In this document: positions 48,571 to 51,262 of the stretch, one piece after another
Layout of the letters: each line of letters starts with the position of its first letter
Position numbering within the stretch: position 1 is the stretch's first letter
Assembly (NCBI GenBank): GCA_016721085.1
Contig: JADKJI010000006.1
Span: forward strand, 1 to 51,262
Length of the DNA: 51,262 bases
DNA from: Chitinophagaceae bacterium
GTDB taxonomy: Bacteria > Bacteroidota > Bacteroidia > Chitinophagales > Chitinophagaceae
Direction of reading: 5' to 3'
Program-made: the position numbers and the translations under genes
The notes under the pieces: model-generated
The model's input: only the letters and a program-made list of their open reading frames with translations
What the model was told of the DNA's origin: nothing
The model's database searches: none

Positions 48571-50724
48571 TTTTGCTACAACCTGTTGACCAATTTTACC
48601 ATGAAGGTCTTCAGGACGGAAAGGCTTATGTATAAAATCAGTGAACCCTTTATTCATTAGGTCGGCATAGATATTATCATAAACTGCTGCTGTAAAAGCT
48701 ACAATTGGAATATCTGCATCCACTTTCCTAATCTCTTTTAAAGCTGTAGCACCATCCATTTCCGGCATTTCAAGGTCTATAAGTAAAACATCGAAATAAT
48801 CTTTCTTAAACTGACGAACGGCTTCTTTTCCGTTCACAGCTTCAGTTACTTCAATTCCCCATTTCTGCAAGAAACGTTTAGCCACAGACATATTAACAGG
48901 GTTATCTTCCGCAATCAATATCCTGACACCATCTAATGAAGCCAACATCTTGGTCTTGTCTTCATTGATATACATTTTACGATTCTCATTTATTGGGAAC
49001 TCTACTGTAAAGTGGAAAGTACTTCCTTTTCCTTCCTCACTCTGCAGTTTAAGTTCACTATGGAACTTGTTCACTAACTTTTTGGTTATGGATAATCCTA
49101 AACCTGTACCACCATATTTCTGGGTAGTATTGATATCCGCTTGTAAAGCTTTCAAATATTTCCTTATGCTTTTGCGGAGGTATTCCTATTCCGGTATCCC
49201 TTACAATAAACTGCAATGTAGCACGGGTACTGGAAGCGAATATTTGTCTTGCTGCTAATGTGATTGTTCCTGTATGCGTGAATTTGATGGCATTAGAAAG
49301 AAGATTGCTCAATACCTGATTCAGCCTGGTTTCATCAGTCATCAATTCAAGATCCAACCGGTCATCTATATCAGTCTCAAATTCAAGTCCCTTAGCGTTC
49401 GTTTGTCCACTGAACTGCGCCGCCATACTTTATGAAATCCTTCATATTCACCGGTGTAGCAGCCAATTCAAGCTTACCTGCTTCCATCTTACTATAACTG
49501 GCGATGTCATTGATGAGCACCACTACATGCCTTCAGAAAGAATACTTAAATGATCCAGAAGAGCTTGTTGTGCAGGCAATCTTTCTTCCTTCTGTAAAAG
49601 CAGATTACTTGCTCTAATGATAGCCATCTCCAAAGGAGTCCGAAGTTCATGCCTATATTACTAAGGGGAATCTCTGTTTTCAATTTACTGCAGATTCTGC
49701 ATTCCTTCGCTTCATCAATTCAAACTCGAACATCTTAACATGCGATATATCGAGGATACTAAACTTTATATATCGTGTTTCTTTATAATGAATGGAACTA
49801 CGCTCATATAACCAGGGACGTATGTTTTGCCGGTTTTGTGAAAAACTCAATTCTCCCCTGCCAGCTTTCAGCCAAAAAACTTGCATTAACTTTTTTCTAT
49901 GGACAGGACTTGTTTTACATGATCTTCTTCAAACAAATTCTCAATAGAAGGAAGTGCCTTCAATATCTCTTTGTGAACCCACTTCAAATAATTCAAGGGT
50001 TCTTCTATTACAACCGGTAATGATATTGGTCTGGGCGTATATGATAAAAATGCCATCGAGTGAAGTATTATAAATTGGAATCACCGAATTTCTTTTCCCT
50101 CTCAAAATAGCTACTTCATTATCCTTATTTACCCTAAGTATTACATAGGAGAAAATCATAGGAAGTAAAGGAAATAGCGAGGTTAACACCAAAACAACTT
50201 ACCATATAATGATTCGAAATGGTTTCAATGTCGTTCGACTGTGGGCCAATAATAACCGCTAAAATGAGTGAGTAGATAGTTGCGGCATAGCCGATCACTA
50301 ATTCTTTTATAATTCCGACGTATACTAACAACAAAGGTCAATGCAAGAGAAAATAAGGAAAGAAGAGAAGATAGTCGCCTCTGCACGTAGTCCTTCAATA
50401 AAACAGATTACAATCAGATAAAGATTGACATTGATAATAGAAATAATCCTGCCTATCTCTTGTTTTCTTTTGGCATTGAAATAGAATGCTAATAGGAAAA
50501 AGTAAGCGGAAGTGATATTAATAAGGGCACTAATATATAGTCCGTGGTAGAAGCGGTAGGTAACAAACAGATAAAAATTTTGACCAATAAGGCCAACACA
50601 ATAAACCGGGTTAAACTGGATAGGTCTTTTCTGGTCCTCTTTAGCTTGTAACGCTGTCTATCTGGCCGAGAACATAATATCCCGTAAATTGACCAGGCCA
50701 GAGCAAAACGTTTTTCCTTTCATA
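48556..50724 (-). CDS. Hybrid sensor histidine kinase with receiver domain (frameshifted)
   Basis: Domain order from the N-terminus: several membrane spans (FIVLALLVKIFICLL, ALINITSAYFFLLAFYF, LYLIVICFIEG), a PAS-like domain (IPIYNTSLDGIFIIYAQTNI), HisKA with H-box (HELRTPLEMAIIR, INDIASYSKMEAGKLEL), HATPase with NQVLSNLLSNAIKFT, DTGIGIPP and GGTGLGLSI, then a receiver (ILIAEDNPVNMSVAKRFL, LLIDLEMPEMDG with the phospho-Asp, PIVAFTA, HKPF). The stop is at 48556. At least ten breaks, notably 49430, 49540, 49660, 49900-50000 and 50200-50700. The start at 50724 is uncertain. Signal and target are unknown. Confidence 0.8.
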
Positions 50725-51262
50725 GAGTTATTGGATATGGAGAACCGTTTTCCCAAAATCGATGATCCGGTTACTAAATCCAATAACGCACAAAACAGGC
50801 AATTTATTTCCAGGAGCCAAAAATCCTACACATAACTCATTCATTTTCAATCAAAAAGTTTGTACTAATTTCATTTTCAGCCTTATGAGGATGATTTTAG
50901 CTACATAAGGTAGAGATTTTTGGGATAACTCCCGGCAGTCCTCTCCTCATTTGAGCAGGTAAGAAACTGCCTTCATGAAAAGGGATAGGGAAAACCTTAG
51001 AAAAGGAAATGAAGATAAAATCAAACCTTCTTTTGGGTTTGTAGGTTTGCTTTCTAGACAGAAGCATGTAAAATTTTGGAAGGGTTGTGCAAACCCTGAC
51101 ACACCAATTGAGAACACTCTTAGAAACTGATTATAAGCAACTTTGGACTACTTTTGCTTGACAGCAGGAGTGTTAACGGAAGAATATCATCAACGAATCT
51201 TGTGAATTCAATCAAAGAAACGTAAGGAACCTTTAATTGCATCATAGTAGAAGACCTTCCGG
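50725..51262. other. No recognisable gene at the right edge
   Basis: I see no open frame with protein-like composition, no tRNA fold and no clear terminator. It may hold the promoter of the histidine kinase gene. Indel noise in this part of the sequence could hide a short gene. Confidence 0.4.

Noticed and set aside
50725..51262. Possible tRNA or small RNA at the right edge
   Set aside because: I could not find a cloverleaf, conserved T-loop or terminator in either strand.

Overview
The window looks like a Bacteroidota chromosome segment, probably from Chitinophagales/Chitinophagaceae. The reasons are low-GC DNA, RHS proteins with the Bacteroidota-type 'YYPFGM...YRFGFNGKENDNE' core, an OmpA protein with thrombospondin-3 repeats, a relic of a type IX secretion sorting tail, and an araB-araD-araA-SSS operon next to an AraR-like Nudix protein. 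The family assignment is inference; the phylum is well supported.

Region 1 (1-13.8 kb) is an accessory array of RHS toxin cassettes. Six orphan cassettes (heads at 787, 5204, 6683, 8525, 10161 and 12011) each begin with the same piece of RHS core. Each then has a unique C-terminal toxin and a directly adjoining small gene that is probably its immunity gene. Five lie on the minus strand behind the intact RHS gene. One is on the plus strand, in a second array that enters from the left edge and converges on the first. An OmpA-family gene (2.4-3.7 kb) sits between the two arrays. A roughly 0.9-kb imperfect inverted repeat (1-960 versus 11.85-12.8 kb) carries the same toxin tail, immunity gene and head in both arrays.

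Region 2 (12.7-32.8 kb, minus strand) is the parent toxin operon. It reads outer-membrane barrel-like protein, Ig-like secreted protein, SpvB-like RHS protein 1, small secreted protein, and RHS protein 2 with RHS core, toxin tip and immunity gene. The two RHS proteins resemble the TcB/TcC division of ABC toxins. My working hypothesis is a dedicated Bacteroidota surface or secretion apparatus for a swappable RHS toxin, with a downstream store of spare tips.

Region 3 (32.8-34.3 kb) looks like a mobile-element remnant: a gene fragment, three iteron-like repeats, a frameshifted ssb and two stem-loops. Region 4 (34.4-39.4 kb) holds chromosomal genes (yccF, an arginyltransferase-like protein, a secreted alpha/beta hydrolase, a membrane protein, a HAD protein) mixed with dispersed hairpin repeats, a T9SS-tail relic and an abnormal GC block.

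Region 5 (39.4-45.5 kb) is an L-arabinose operon: Nudix regulator-like protein, araB, araD, araA and a sodium/sugar symporter. The Nudix protein has a degenerate Nudix box and lacks the DNA-binding domain expected of AraR. Region 6 (45.8-50.7 kb) has a DUF1080 protein and a Gfo/Idh/MocA oxidoreductase, probably acting together on keto-glycosides, then a convergent hybrid histidine kinase.

A caution applies throughout. Many genes, including metabolic ones, are broken by single-base frameshifts, densest at 1-0.8 kb and 45.7-50.7 kb. Indels that hit both accessory and housekeeping genes point at least partly to sequencing or assembly error, so I give gene limits after mentally joining frames and say where the breaks are.
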